From NCBI RefSeq assembly GCF_022539665.2, contig NC_081337.1, forward strand, positions 11,463,768 through 11,527,767: a stretch of DNA of 64,000 nucleotides, in the 5' to 3' direction. The notes under the pieces are model-generated. The model saw only the letters and a list, made by a program, of their open reading frames with translations, did no database searches and was not told the origin of the DNA. The number at the start of each line of letters is the position of its first letter. The first letter of the stretch is position 1. This document shows positions 10,428 through 20,454 of this stretch, one piece after another. The stretch comes from Daphnia carinata (taxonomy: Eukaryota; Arthropoda; Branchiopoda; Diplostraca; Daphniidae). A program made the position numbers and the translations under genes.

Positions 10428-10774
10428 CTGATTTTGCTCTAATAGTATTTTGTTAAATGAATTCTATTAAATACAATATAGTTCATGTTTTCCTGTAATT
10501 TTAATTAAAATAGCATAAGAAAAAAAGGTTTTGTGAACCATTTAAGTAATGAGTACGATGAACGATATGAACACCATCGGTATTTTTTTTTAAAGCAAAA
10601 TGCATGTAAGCCGACGCTTTTACATAATATATTGGCTACCGGATTGGAGGCTCATCGTTTCAATTGGAACAATTTTAGAAAATAGGACTATCTCTAAATA
10701 GAAATAGGACTAATGCCTTGTAAAAATAGGACTGACCTAAAATATTTTAAAAATCAGTCCTATTTCACCGCCAA
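10428..10774 (-). repeat. Right long TIR with fewer motif units
   Basis: Reading inwards from 10774, this end has one forward unit and about three inverted AGTCCTATTT units, against ten in the left end. The unique part of the TIR is the same. It is shorter mainly because the left array is expanded by about 85-90 bases. Confidence 0.8.
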
Positions 10775-10984
10775 TTCCAATAAAAGATAAAGTTTTTGAA
10801 ATTGAATATAGAATTTCCAATATTTTGTTGTCGTTTAATATTCATTTTATGTGTTAATTATATTCAATTCCTATGAAACTTATATAAAGCCGCTGGGTAT
10901 ATCGAAGACATGTCTCACAATTTTTTCATCATGGGAGGTTCTAGTTACTAGCTGAGGAGGATGTAAGAGGGACTGAAGAGCCTG

Positions 10985-11838
10985 TCAGGCAGCTACCAGG
11001 TGACCAAAAAGAAGGTTCAAAGAGGAATTTAGGATGGTTATGGAGAAGACTGAGGAGGAAAGTAGGCAGTTGTGCAGAGGTACTGAGGAGCCAGTCGTGC
11101 CGTTTGGGAAGTACAACAACGCTTGGTAACGAATCAAATGGCAAACTTGGAGCGTTTGTTCCTGAAAAGAAAATGGTTGTTAGAATTTTAAACAACAAAT
11201 GATCAGGCAGAAATTACTCACCATTCTGAAAAAAGGCTCGTTTTCACTTGGGGTAAGAGGATCAACAGAAACAGATTCATGCACGGCAACATTTGATGTT
11301 TTCTCTGGATCCACCGGGCGGTATTCAGAATGAGTTGCTTCTGATTCGTTTGTTGAAGTTGCATAAACTGGATGATCAGTGGCATAATGAAGTCCACGTA
11401 CTGCTACACTGTCCTCATCCAACATTACTATATAAGAAGAAAAACAATGGTGGGTTACTAGTTGGTAACCATATTAAATATTCATCTTGGTGGTATTCAG
11501 AATGAGTTGCCTCTGATTCGGTTGCTGAACTTGCACAGGTTGGTTGATCAGTGGCACAAACAAGTCACGTACTGGCACTCTGTCCTAAAGTGAGACTACT
11601 ACGAAGAGAAGAAAAACAGTATTGCAGCAGGGTTAATAATTGGTAAACATTTAAGATATTCACCTTCTTGTGCTTGGAAGTCCATCTTATGAAAACTTGA
11701 ATCAGTTGCTTCTGATGCGCTTGGTAAAGTAGAATAGATTGGTTGTTTGGTGGCACAATCAAGTTCATTTGCCTTAACATGGACGCTGTGGTCGACTGAG
11801 ATAACAATTGCAAAGAGCCCAACAAATATAACCAGCAT
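10985..11838 (-). CDS. Putative secreted protein, spliced gene model
   Basis: Model on the minus strand: exon 11664-11838, exon 11222-11427, exon 10985-11161, about 185 aa. The start (ATG at 11838) opens with a signal-peptide-like segment, MLVIFVGLFAIVISV. Donors are gtgaat and gtgagt. Acceptors end tatatag and ttttcag. Joining the first two exons keeps phase 1 (G|TA). An intervening homologous exon (about 11480-11600) has two changes that would kill it: a TGA/TAG in frame and a donor GT changed to AT. No domain was recognised. The exons share an ATD/ATK...SEAT(H/D)S repeat, listed separately. The last exon is the least certain because it is open in another frame too. It could be a host gene fragment or noise, and transcript data are lacking. 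Confidence 0.35.
11293..11838. repeat. Triplicated exon-intron unit
   Basis: Three imperfect direct copies of about 190 bp each cover part of an exon and the adjoining intron: about 11293-11440, 11480-11640 and 11660-11838. Shared plus-strand words are ttcagaatgagttgc(t/c)tctgattcg, ttggttg/ctggatgatcagtggcac, and agaagaaaaacaatg/agaagaaaaacagta. The middle copy has lost its splice donor and frame. Confidence 0.7.
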
Positions 11839-13230
11839 AACCGTTGAAACTCAATTCTTTTTTACCTTTGCCTCCTAACAAATTAGGAAGTCCAGCATGA
11901 CAGTTAACCGCTTTCATGAACTGTTTGACACGTGGTCTGACTGAACTAGGAAGTACACCTGCCGAAAATTAGCACACGAATTAAGAAATATCTTGGAACA
12001 ACCGGAATGGAGGTTACTATTACTTAAAGCTTTCGAAGTGAGAGGCTGGTGATTCTGAATGTCGCAATCACTAAATGGGTTGCGTTTAGTTGGGCCACCT
12101 TGTAATAAAAATAATCAAATTGTGTTTTATGTTTTGGAGCTTTTAAAAATTACTTAATTTTACTTCTGGAGAACAAAGAGCAGGCATACCAGGAGGCAAT
12201 TCTTTAAAAAAGCAAATTATTTTCAGCAACGTAGTAATATTTTTGCACACACATTAGTCGAATATATTACCAAGGAAGGGTTTTGGAACTGCAAGGTCCT
12301 TTATTTTCCATATTTTGAAGGGTTGGAAATTCCTTCTATACTTTTACCTTTGATAATGTCGGAAATATCAAAATGCCTACTACAAATGGGAAAGTCAATC
12401 TTTAAACCAGGTTTTTAAATAACTTTTTCCCACTCCAAATGTCTTTTATTGGTACTTAACAATATACCCAATTTTCCATAATCATTGTTTTCTTTATCGT
12501 AGATCATTCAACAGATGAAACAATACAAACATAGTCTATACTTATTTTCTTTTGGTAAAGACATTTTGAAGCACAATCAAGCATCACCACGCCGAGAAAT
12601 GTCACAAACCATGGTGGTTGGTGAAAAGCTATTTACACCTTCAGCAGTGATAAAAACCATCGCTTGATGGCACTACAGGCAGAGTAAGGATCCCAAAGAT
12701 CGTAGGAAGGGTAGTAGGCTACAAATTTCTGCATCAGCAGCCCATGTTATTTTTCTTATGGGGATAACGAATCAGTGGTCTATATCTATTGTTGGATCCA
12801 TGGCCTACTGTAATAACGGCCACCCAACGAGCAATATTTTTTGCGCCTAAAACCGAATTGCCAAAGAGGCGTAATACCCTAAATCGAATCCACTTTCCAC
12901 AGCTTTGTCGAAAATATTTCACGACATTAATTACTTGAATAGTCTGGTGAAAAAAAAACACTGTCTGGAGTTTTCTGGATAACCGAGATTTAGTTCTCGT
13001 GAGTGTGAACAAACAACTACAACTGATCAAGGACCAAAAATTGCACTCTTTACATCACTTCGCTAGACAGGGAGAAGGGTTACAGTAAAATAAAGACTGC
13101 GGATTGACCAAAACATTAAGGGCACAACAAATATCAACTTGCCTTATCCTTAAACACAGAGACCATTTTTTAACACATAAGAAATTATGAGGACGACTCG
13201 GAGTTTTTCCGACATACTCCCGGCAGAAAT
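11839..13230. other. No gene recognised; possible BEL 3' LTR near 12940-13130
   Basis: The BEL/Pao pol frame ends near 13231. The minus-strand sequence beyond it (about 13130 down to 12940: tgttgtgcccttaatg...ccagacagtg) is where a 3' LTR should lie, but no second copy is present to prove it. A 98-codon minus-strand frame at 12734-13030 has no recognisable domain. Confidence 0.35.
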
Positions 13231-14765
13231 TTACTCATCCTCTCCTTGTAAGGTGTCCATATTAGCCATTGTTCTGATATTTTGTATGGCTCGTCGCGCC
13301 GCTTCACGCTGAATCTTTCCGGGTTTCGGCTGATTTTCTTCGCTGCTGGGATTCATCAGCACCGACTGCTTCTTCTTGACAATATATAGGTCGACTGCCT
13401 TTGTAGTTAGGCTGTCTTCCGGCGGCTCTGACACTTCCAAAGGGTAGAGTTTACTGAGGGGGCGATTTGTTCTTCCGTGGGCAGTCGAATCTCAGCCGAA
13501 TGGACTAAGCCGTGGGCACCTCGGTTTAGCTTTTGAACAACTGCAAGCTTCCATTGCGATCTCTTCTCGTCGTCGTTGTGGATCTGTATGACATTTCAGC
13601 CGCCAATTTCAGTAACCTCTTTAATAGGACCTTTACTCCTCTGTTCCAAATACGCCGAAAGGAACGAAAGACATTTTGCGTTTTAAGATATGCTTTAGAT
13701 AGGATTAGCTGTTCATGGAATTTCCCGTACTCTGGATCTTCAGTTCTTCATCTGCTTCATTATGCAATGGCAGCGTCGTAAGGCGTAGGCCGTATAGAAG
13801 ATGAGAAGGTGTAAGCGGGTCGAAGCATTCAATATTTGTAGGGATGCTTGTTAACGGACGGTCGTTTAGTGCTGCCTCAATTTGAGTGATGGTTTGTAAC
13901 TGAATGAATCCAAGCTTTGTTTCACCCACCCTCTTCCTAAGTGATGTTTTCGTAAGTGCGATGAGCCGCTCCTACCATCCGCCATACCACTGAGCAGGCT
14001 ATGGAATAAATTTCCATGTTGTTTTCGTATTTGCCAACTCTCTCATGACCTCTGGATGACTGAAGATCTTTGCTAAAATGTTGGATACACTACTGAACGT
14101 GGAAGTATTATCCGAATAGATCAGACGAGAAACTGGATGATGTCCTGTGCATCGACGGATCGCATCGATGAAGGATCCAGCGGTCATGTCTTCAACTGCC
14201 TCTAGATGGATGGCTCGCGTGGTAGCACACGTGAATAACAAAACGTAGTCCGATCCTTCTGCTCCGTTTTAGCGAATTGGGATAACTGCGGTATACTCCA
14301 CTCCGGTGATGGCGAAAAGATAATTTTCTTTGATTCCATCTGTTGCAAGTGGAGTGGGGTCTGGAAGTTGAAAGGATGGACCCGAATCTCTTCGGCATTT
14401 GACGCAAGCCCGATAGACTTTTTTGATCTAAGGTCTTGCTGAGGGGATTAGCGCTGAATGTACTAATGTCGATTCCACCCAAAAATGAAGAATTTTCTCG
14501 TGAACGGATGTGATGATTAACCGTGCCAGTATTGAATCCCTATGAATCAACACTGGATGCTTCGCGGATTCCGCCATGACTGCGTTCTTAAGACTTCCCT
14601 TGCTTCTTATAATGCCCTTCGCGTCCAGAAACAGATCGAGTTGTGAAATTAGCGCCAGCTTCCATGATTTTTCTTTGTTTTCATGTAATTCCGTTCTTTT
14701 AACGTGTATTTTTCTGGAACGCGCGGATCCATACATCTTCCGCCTCATGCAGCTCACTGGCATTC
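13231..14765 (-). pseudogene. BEL/Pao integrase and C-terminal domain
   Basis: The zinc-binding N-terminal part is at 14428-14763 (SQLDLFLDAKGIIRSKG...HPVLIHRDS). It is followed by the core signature LFTCATTRAIHLEAVEDM and the SDN of the catalytic loop at about 14100-14240. The DUF5641-like tail follows at 13705-13929 (EAALNDRPLTSI, FDPLTPSHLLYG). The last frame (13231-13440) is charged and ends at a stop. Several frame changes separate the pieces, so the protein is dead. Confidence 0.85.
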
Positions 14766-14770
14766 AATTG

Positions 14771-15882
14771 TTAGCGATTCCATGAGTTTAGACTACGATC
14801 TTTTAGTTGGAGATTCGTCAATAGACGAAACAAGCGCGCAGTTACTCTAAGTAACAATTCCCAACTGCATTTTTTTGGATTGAATACTATGACGGCATCT
14901 TCTTCTGGAACCCTTGGATGAACACTCCCTACTGTCAAATGAATGATTTGCGGATTTTGAAATGACACACGGGCCATGTAGGCCATATTTTACGTTCTCC
15001 CAACCAATCGGGACCACTTTTCCATAGCTTGGCTGTTTGGAGTTCTTTAAGTGTTGCCCCACGAGAGAGAATATCCGCTTGTCTAGTTGGTCTTGTATGA
15101 GGTTGGCGAAGACACTTAACGTTTCATCTCGATGGAGTCTTTTGATTATTGCTCGAGTCAAGTTTTGTACCATCTTCTAGTTGGTTGGCAATTCTTCGTG
15201 AACCATCTTCAAGGGGAATCGAACTGTATATTGCCCATTGTCAAACTGAATGGAACTGAAGAAAATAGGAAAATTGAAAACCACAAGTAAGACCAATCTT
15301 CTCTATCGACTAGTGGAATCTTGAAACTGATTTGAGTAGCTGTTTTCACTTGTACACTGTTTAAAGGACCTGAAACAAGATAACCCTCTCGAACTCACTG
15401 CCACTGGTCCATCTCCACGCACTGGTTTGTCATCTCCAGCAAAATACCAATAGTGATCTGCTCCGATTAAAATGTCGAATTGGTACAATTTGTTTCCCGT
15501 GTAGGGTTGAGCTAGGTTCAATTTCTTAACATAAGGAAGAGAGCTTATCTACTTGCGGCATTTGTCCTCCAAAGGATTGATGAGGAAGTCTATCACTATA
15601 GCCCATATGACAAATGGTGTTCCATCATTGGCAATAATGCTGAACTCTACTACCTCATAATATTTTGGCTGCGTACACGAACTACCAAATCCGGAAGTCA
15701 TTAATAACTCTTGGCCTAGACGTTTTGCGAAATTCCAGGTGAGCCATATTCTTTGCGCTCCTTCATCAAAAACATTGAATTTGCCTTTATTTCGTTTTTG
15801 GACGAGCTTGCCTTGACAATCGCGGTTTAAAGGAACACAAACGGATATAAAGCCCCTTCATTTTGATTTGTCCCGTTAACGG
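14771..15882 (-). pseudogene. BEL/Pao protease with RT core deleted
   Basis: The protease segment reads VFDEGAQRIWLTW near 15750, where families usually have a DSGxQ motif. It continues with FDILIGADHYWYF near 15440-15490. A short RT-start remnant (QFDNGQYTVRFPLK, about 15190-15240) is followed within about 60 bp by the end of RNase H (ILSRGATLKELQ, then LWKSGPDWLGE, 15000-15080). Most of RT, including the catalytic YxDD, is therefore missing. Upstream it continues across the hAT insertion at 15890/17317. Confidence 0.8.
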
Positions 15883-16413
15883 CATCTGAGCAGGGTTGGA
15901 TTACCGCGTTAAAAAAAATACCGCGATAGTACCGCGGTAATGCGGTATTACCGCTACCGCGATATTTTTTTACAATGGTTACCGCTACCGTTACCGCTAG
16001 TAAAAAATACCAAAAATCGGTAACGGTACTTTTACGCCATATAGCGATATGACTATTAATTTTTTCCTGTTTTTAGCAGACTGCATTTCAAGTAAATATT
16101 TCAAAACGTTTTTTTATTCCTATTTCCCTAGTTGTTCACAGGGTTTGAGGGACCTCGATCAATCAAATACGTCTAAATTTCGGACAAATGCTACTATGGT
16201 ACCCTTAACAAGTTGCATTCTCACTTTTGCCGGTTTATCTAGGCTAGTACTAGGAATGTTTTATGGCTGCTATTGCAGCAGTATTTAAAATTTGGAAGTA
16301 TTGCAGCCATCCATAGAATATTGTAAAAAATGTTGCTATTATTTGTGTGTACTTAAAGTTATTAAAGAGAGATAGAGGTTATGATAGTCTAGTTTATTGT
16401 AGCCTTATGTTTA

Positions 16414-16629
16414 ATGAATTTTTTTCTATTCAAAATTGGTTATTTTGAATTTCCTACTAATGATAATTACATTTCCGAAGTTGATTCAAGTATGGATATT
16501 GTCTCTGAACCATCTCTTGACATATCCACCAACATTGGTGAGGCGAAAACTAGTTCTACACGTTCAAAAACAAAAGGGAAAAAAGGTGAGAAAATGAAAC
16601 ATGAACAAACTTTAAACCAACCAAATTAA
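16414..16629 (+). CDS. Small Ser/Lys-rich ORF inside the hAT
   Basis: A 71-codon frame ending in a basic stretch (SKTKGKKGEKMKHEQ). It could be the linker upstream of a BED finger in a decayed hAT transposase. No domain was recognised. Confidence 0.25.
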   Translation: MNFFLFKIGYFEFPTNDNYISEVDSSMDIVSEPSLDISTNIGEAKTSSTRSKTKGKKGEKMKHEQTLNQPN

Positions 16630-17011
16630 TTCACATTATAAATCCAAGTTCAATTTTAGATGGCGAAAAACGTATCATTCTCTATCCTGAAACGCTTATC
16701 AAATAAGTTGGACCAGGCAAGAGAAAGGGAACTTCGTATAATGAATGCCTTATTGGACAGTGCAAAGTAAAGCCAAAGACGCTATCAGCAGTAGACAATT
16801 TAGGAGGCAACATCACAAAACACCTTTCAATTAAACAGAACAAAGAAAATTTTGAAAATTTCAATTTTCTATGCAAAGAAACTGACATTACCAAGTGAAA
16901 CGAATTTCAAAGTGAAACGAAGTAGTTCTTTCCTGAAAACACAAGGAACTGCAGCAACATTAAAAGAAAATCAAAGAAAACTATCATAAAGTGGCAACCT
17001 ACGAATTTTAG

Positions 17012-17194
17012 GTCTTAATTACATTACGAGACCAAAATTTAGATTTTTTGTGCATGCTATGCACTCGTCTTGAGGTCAAAACAAAACGATACTGTGAGAA
17101 GTGCGATAAGTGTTTCCTTCGAAAGAAAAAGATAAAGCTCAAAGGAAACCTGAATGAAGCAAAATGGCTCTGCAATATGGCTGACGGGTTTTAA
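17012..17194 (+). pseudogene. Cysteine-rich C-terminal ORF fragment inside the hAT
   Basis: An open plus-strand frame ending TAA near 17194 carries C-x2-C-x11-C-x2-C-x2-C (LCMLCTRLEVK...YCEKCDKC) followed by a Lys-rich tail. Zinc-binding tails of this type are known from piggyBac-like and some other transposases, not typically from hAT. It may therefore be a foreign fragment carried by this non-autonomous element. Function is unknown. Confidence 0.4.
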
Positions 17195-17316
17195 GGGCCA
17201 ACAGTTCGTTATAATAAAATCTCATCAATACAGAAGTGATTTTCATGAAGTTTGATCGTATTATGCAAAAAAATATTTTATAGCGGTAGTTTTTAAAAGT
17301 ACCGTTTCCAGCCCTG

Positions 17317-18370
17317 CATCTGAGACTACTACGCTTGGCGTGTAGAGGTCTTTCGTTTGGAGATGAGCGTGAGTTACCCTGGTAGGAAGCGTATTTGCAG
17401 AGCCAAATTTTTCATTATCTAAATGAAGGCTAGTATGATTCATCTGGTAAATTTTGCACACCGCCTTTAACCGACAATCCTTTTTTTGATGTTTTGAAGC
17501 TGTAGCAACAGTGTTTTTGTAGTACGATTTTTCTTCTTTCTTCGATAAATGGGACATGGGAACATAGCGACGACTGGTGTTCCGCAACATAGAAAGCGCG
17601 CGGAAACTGGAACTGAGGCTTTGATCCTGTAACTCCGTTAAACATTGTGCTTGTTTGCCTTGGTTGAATATTTTTATGCGGCGGCTGGTTTGGTGGTAGT
17701 TGTGAAGATTGTCCTGCTTCCATCACTCGCATTTTTTTCTTTTAGAGCATTTCGTAGTTGATCGAGCGTGAATTCATCTCTGTCATGCTGCCGTGCAACA
17801 TTTTTTCGCACCTAACCAGGCAGCTTTTCTAGCAATATGCATACTAGCAGCTACCCTAGTGACTCCAGTCCTCGAACATACGACTCTGACAAATCGTAAA
17901 ACCTTCGAAGACTCTTCAAATTGCCCTCAGGCTTCTTTAGCGTGTATAGTGCCATCATGTCAACGGCAACTATGTTTGTTTTTCTACCAAAATATTCGCG
18001 AGTAGATCAACTAGTACTACATAATTTTCGTTGGAAGGTGTCTGTCCTGCGACAGTTACTAGTACGTTACTGCTGAATTGACCCACCAGATAATTAAACC
18101 TGTTAATGTTTGCAAGGGTATCATCGCTCCCCATTTCTGCATGAGAGGCCTGCCGAAATGGCTGCCATTGAAGGATGTCTTCATTGAGGCGTGGTAGTGC
18201 AATTTTGGCCTGCTGGTGGCGCTTGAAGGTATGTTTGGAAGTGCTGGCGTCGAAACAGTAGATGGATTCGCTTCTTGATATTCTCGTCTTATGCATTTGA
18301 TTCTAAACTGAATTAGTGACCTCACCTCTTCAATTACGCCATTCACCACATCGGTCGCCTTTACCTCGGC
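17317..18370 (-). pseudogene. BEL/Pao gag relic (DUF1759 and zinc knuckle)
   Basis: The gag core reads LPRLNEDILQWQPFRQ, then DDTLANINRFNYLVGQ (about 18090-18220), in a frame different from the upstream part EVRSLIQFRIKCIRREY (about 18300-18350). Nearer the protease, HQKKDCRLKAVCKIY and NHTSLHL (about 17430-17500) are a degenerate CCHC pair with one Cys changed to Tyr. TAG/TGA interruptions are present. Confidence 0.75.
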
Positions 18371-18407
18371 CTGATAATAATAATAACACTAAATAAATAA
18401 TTGGGCA

Positions 18408-19230
18408 ATGTTAAATGATTCTAAGACAGGTAAGAGGCAAATTTGGCATAGCATAGCAAATGACTTAAAGGAGCAGGATTTTCTATCCGAAGTAGTGACA
18501 AAAAGTCAAACATGTTAAACTAAGTGGGAAAATCTACGTAAAGATTACAGAGGCTAAATTTCAAAGTTTCAACAAACTGGAAGTGGTGCTACCAATACAC
18601 AAAAAAAGTTCTTTCATTCAATTGAAGAAGTTAATCGAAAGGCTGAACGTGGTTCATATTAAGCTTATACATCTTTTTACTTGTCTATCTAATTTTTGGT
18701 ATGTTTAGGCTCCAGCAACCATTCCTATAGACCTCCTTAGGTGAGTGATTCGCTGAATTACAATTAACATCCACACAAGTTTCAACAACTTATTGGAGGC
18801 AATGGTAATGTATTCTATTGGGTTATTTATACTCCAAACTAATATGTTACTAATTATTATGCTTGTTAGAGAAGATAAAGTTAAACAAACTGATAATGCA
18901 ACGGCTTTTTGTTTTAGTTTTAGACAAGGAACCTAAAACATGCAATCCAAAAGAAAAGCAAAGTTTTTCTTGTAACATATCCGATGATGAAATATTCAGG
19001 GTGAGCCTCGATGAAACATCTTCTATAAGACCACCTAAAACGAAAAAGAAGAGACCCAGCAAAGCTTCAAAAACCGACAAGGTTTTGGATGTGTTCCGTG
19101 AAATGCGACAAGGAAAACACCCTCGTCATTTGGAGGAGAAAAAGGAAAGACAAAGAGGCATGATGAGCTCATGGAAAGGATGCAACAGCTAATCGATATC
19201 ATGAAAAGTCTTGTTTTACCTTTAAAATAA
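18408..19230 (+). pseudogene. Harbinger Myb/SANT-like (trihelix) protein
   Basis: The N-terminal part from the ATG at 18408 reads RQIWHSIANDLKEQDF, then KWENLRKDYRG and TGSGATN...FFHSIEEV. This is the tryptophan-spaced layout of the MADF/Myb-like DNA-binding partner of Harbinger transposases. Stops interrupt it (for example after KSQTC). The C-terminal exon (about 18930-19230) has ISDDEIFRVSLDE, a basic stretch PPKTKKKRPSK, and, after a 1-nt shift near 19140, a coiled-coil-like tail LMERMQQLIDIMKSL. Introns are probable but unresolved. A Ser-rich open stretch follows to 19357. Confidence 0.7.
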
Positions 19231-19387
19231 ATAAAAATAAGAAGCATAACGGAAACAAGATCTCTTCGAACAACAACGAAAACGTTGATTCGAAAAGAAA
19301 GCGACCTAGTTCCGATTCAAAATCAACTTCTTCTGATGAATTTAGTTCATCATCATCATAAGTGGTAAATTCGTTTTATGATTCATT

Positions 19388-19903
19388 TTGTTCCTAACAT
19401 TCATAACAATGTTTTTTCTTCTTATAGAAATAAGAACCTTTGGTTGGGCAAAATGTCATGTCGTGCTTTATGCTACCCAGATTTTTGCCTTTGTTTTCAA
19501 TAATGGCATATGTCTGTTATCGAAGAAAGCGGAATTATTTATTGGACCTAGAATCGACGCCATATTACAACCCAGTCATATAATGGTAGGTTAAATATTA
19601 TATATTATATAAATATTATAGTAAGTGTTCCTACAAATTTTTATCGTCATGATTGTAAAGTAAGTTCATAGTATTATCTCTTATATTAGAAGCATTCAAG
19701 AGAATGGTTATCATCAGTTACGGAGCCACGTTACACCTAGAAACCAAATTTACCATCAGGTTTACCACAAATCTGCTAGCTTCGCTAATTGTAGTATGAC
19801 CAACTGCTTCTTACGATTTAACTTCCGTGCAACTCCCGTGCATCATTACCTGTTTAATTAACCTAATTAATTCTCTTGTGATAAGTGTTAATAGCTAAAC
19901 ATC
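19388..19903. other. Interior of the Harbinger element, left of the Gypsy insertion
   Basis: Between the Myb-like gene and the Gypsy LTR. A 68-codon plus-strand frame (19388-19594) is not recognised. The minus strand from 19903 downwards continues the Harbinger transposase (RFKRCLAINTYHKRIN) and then decays. Confidence 0.5.
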
Positions 19904-20300
19904 TGTAAGGAACGACCCGCCGGCACCGCTTCCCCACACCGACCTTGGTTCCCACGGAGGACTTTAACCTCCGAGAACCGGCCATGTCCCTTTTCGCACC
20001 TCTGTGTTAAATTTACACGGCAAAATTCCCTACCCTTCCCGAAGTGCTAATCAATTCGACCTTCTACTTACCTATAAAATTTTTTCCCCGAAAATCTGTA
20101 AATCAGTCTGTGAGCTGAAGTGCAACGGTGCTCTGTACCAAGAGTGCTAGAATAAACCCTGTTGTGCCACTTACAAATTGTGTTGTGTCATTTCGCCGCC
20201 AGTCGCCGCCCTCCGCTATGAGCCCAACGTAAGTCCAAATACTCTTGCCTATCTTTATTTTGTTTAGCTTGTTCACGACAATCCGTGGCCAAGTTTCACA
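19904..20300 (+). repeat. 5' LTR of the gag-only Gypsy
   Basis: 397 bp, TG...CA ends. A TATA-like tataaaa is at 20073-20079 and AATAAA at 20151-20156, giving a plausible U3-R-U5 order. Confidence 0.9.
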
Positions 20301-20454
20301 TTGGTGACAGTGAAATTCGAATACCACGCTTCCGCAGGAGACATTTTCTTTTTTCCTCCTCCACTTTTGTTGACACTTCAGCGCCATCTATCGAAATTTT
20401 TTGGGAATCTTCTTTTTCGAACGAACAAACGCCACCAAAATAGCCCAAGAGTAA

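Larger units (their letters stand above)
7047..10774 (-). mobile_element. Long-TIR P-like DNA transposon (3.7 kb, interrupted)
   Basis: The first 20 bases (attggcggtgaaataggact) are exactly inverted at 10755-10774. Inverted similarity continues for several hundred bases inwards (7047-7502 against 10428-10774), including a conserved gatgagcctccaatccggta block. Between the TIRs are minus-strand P-type transposase exons (8718-9533). A Gypsy LTR and gag fragment (7690-8715) has replaced or displaced the transposase C-terminus. No clear TSD flanks the element (tcctcatg on the left, tccaataa on the right). Canonical P elements have short TIRs and 8-bp TSDs, so the long, motif-rich TIR is unusual. 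Assignment to P rests on the enclosed exons. Confidence 0.75.
15891..17316 (+). mobile_element. hAT element inserted in BEL/Pao A
   Basis: Left end CAGGGTTGGA and right end TCCAGCCCTG form a 10-bp TIR with one mismatch (YARNG type). Subterminal regions are full of taccgc/gcggta words. The 8-bp TSD catctgag is perfect (15883-15890 and 17317-17324). The 1.4-kb interior has only short frames, so the element is non-autonomous or decayed. Removing it restores continuity of the BEL protease region. Confidence 0.9.
13231..18370 (-). mobile_element. BEL/Pao LTR retrotransposon relic A
   Basis: The minus-strand order is gag (DUF1759-type, about 18370-17970), zinc-knuckle segment (17590-17420), aspartic protease (15880-15300), RT start, end of RNase H (15173-14771), integrase (14763-13999) and a DUF5641-type C-terminus (13930-13231). 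The RT core is deleted and frameshifts are frequent. A hAT element (15891-17316) interrupts it between zinc knuckle and protease. The upstream end abuts the Harbinger element near 18370-18400. No LTR pair was found. Confidence 0.85.

Noticed and set aside
12734-13030. 98-codon minus-strand ORF near the BEL 3' end
   Set aside because: No recognisable domain. It probably lies in LTR or flanking sequence.
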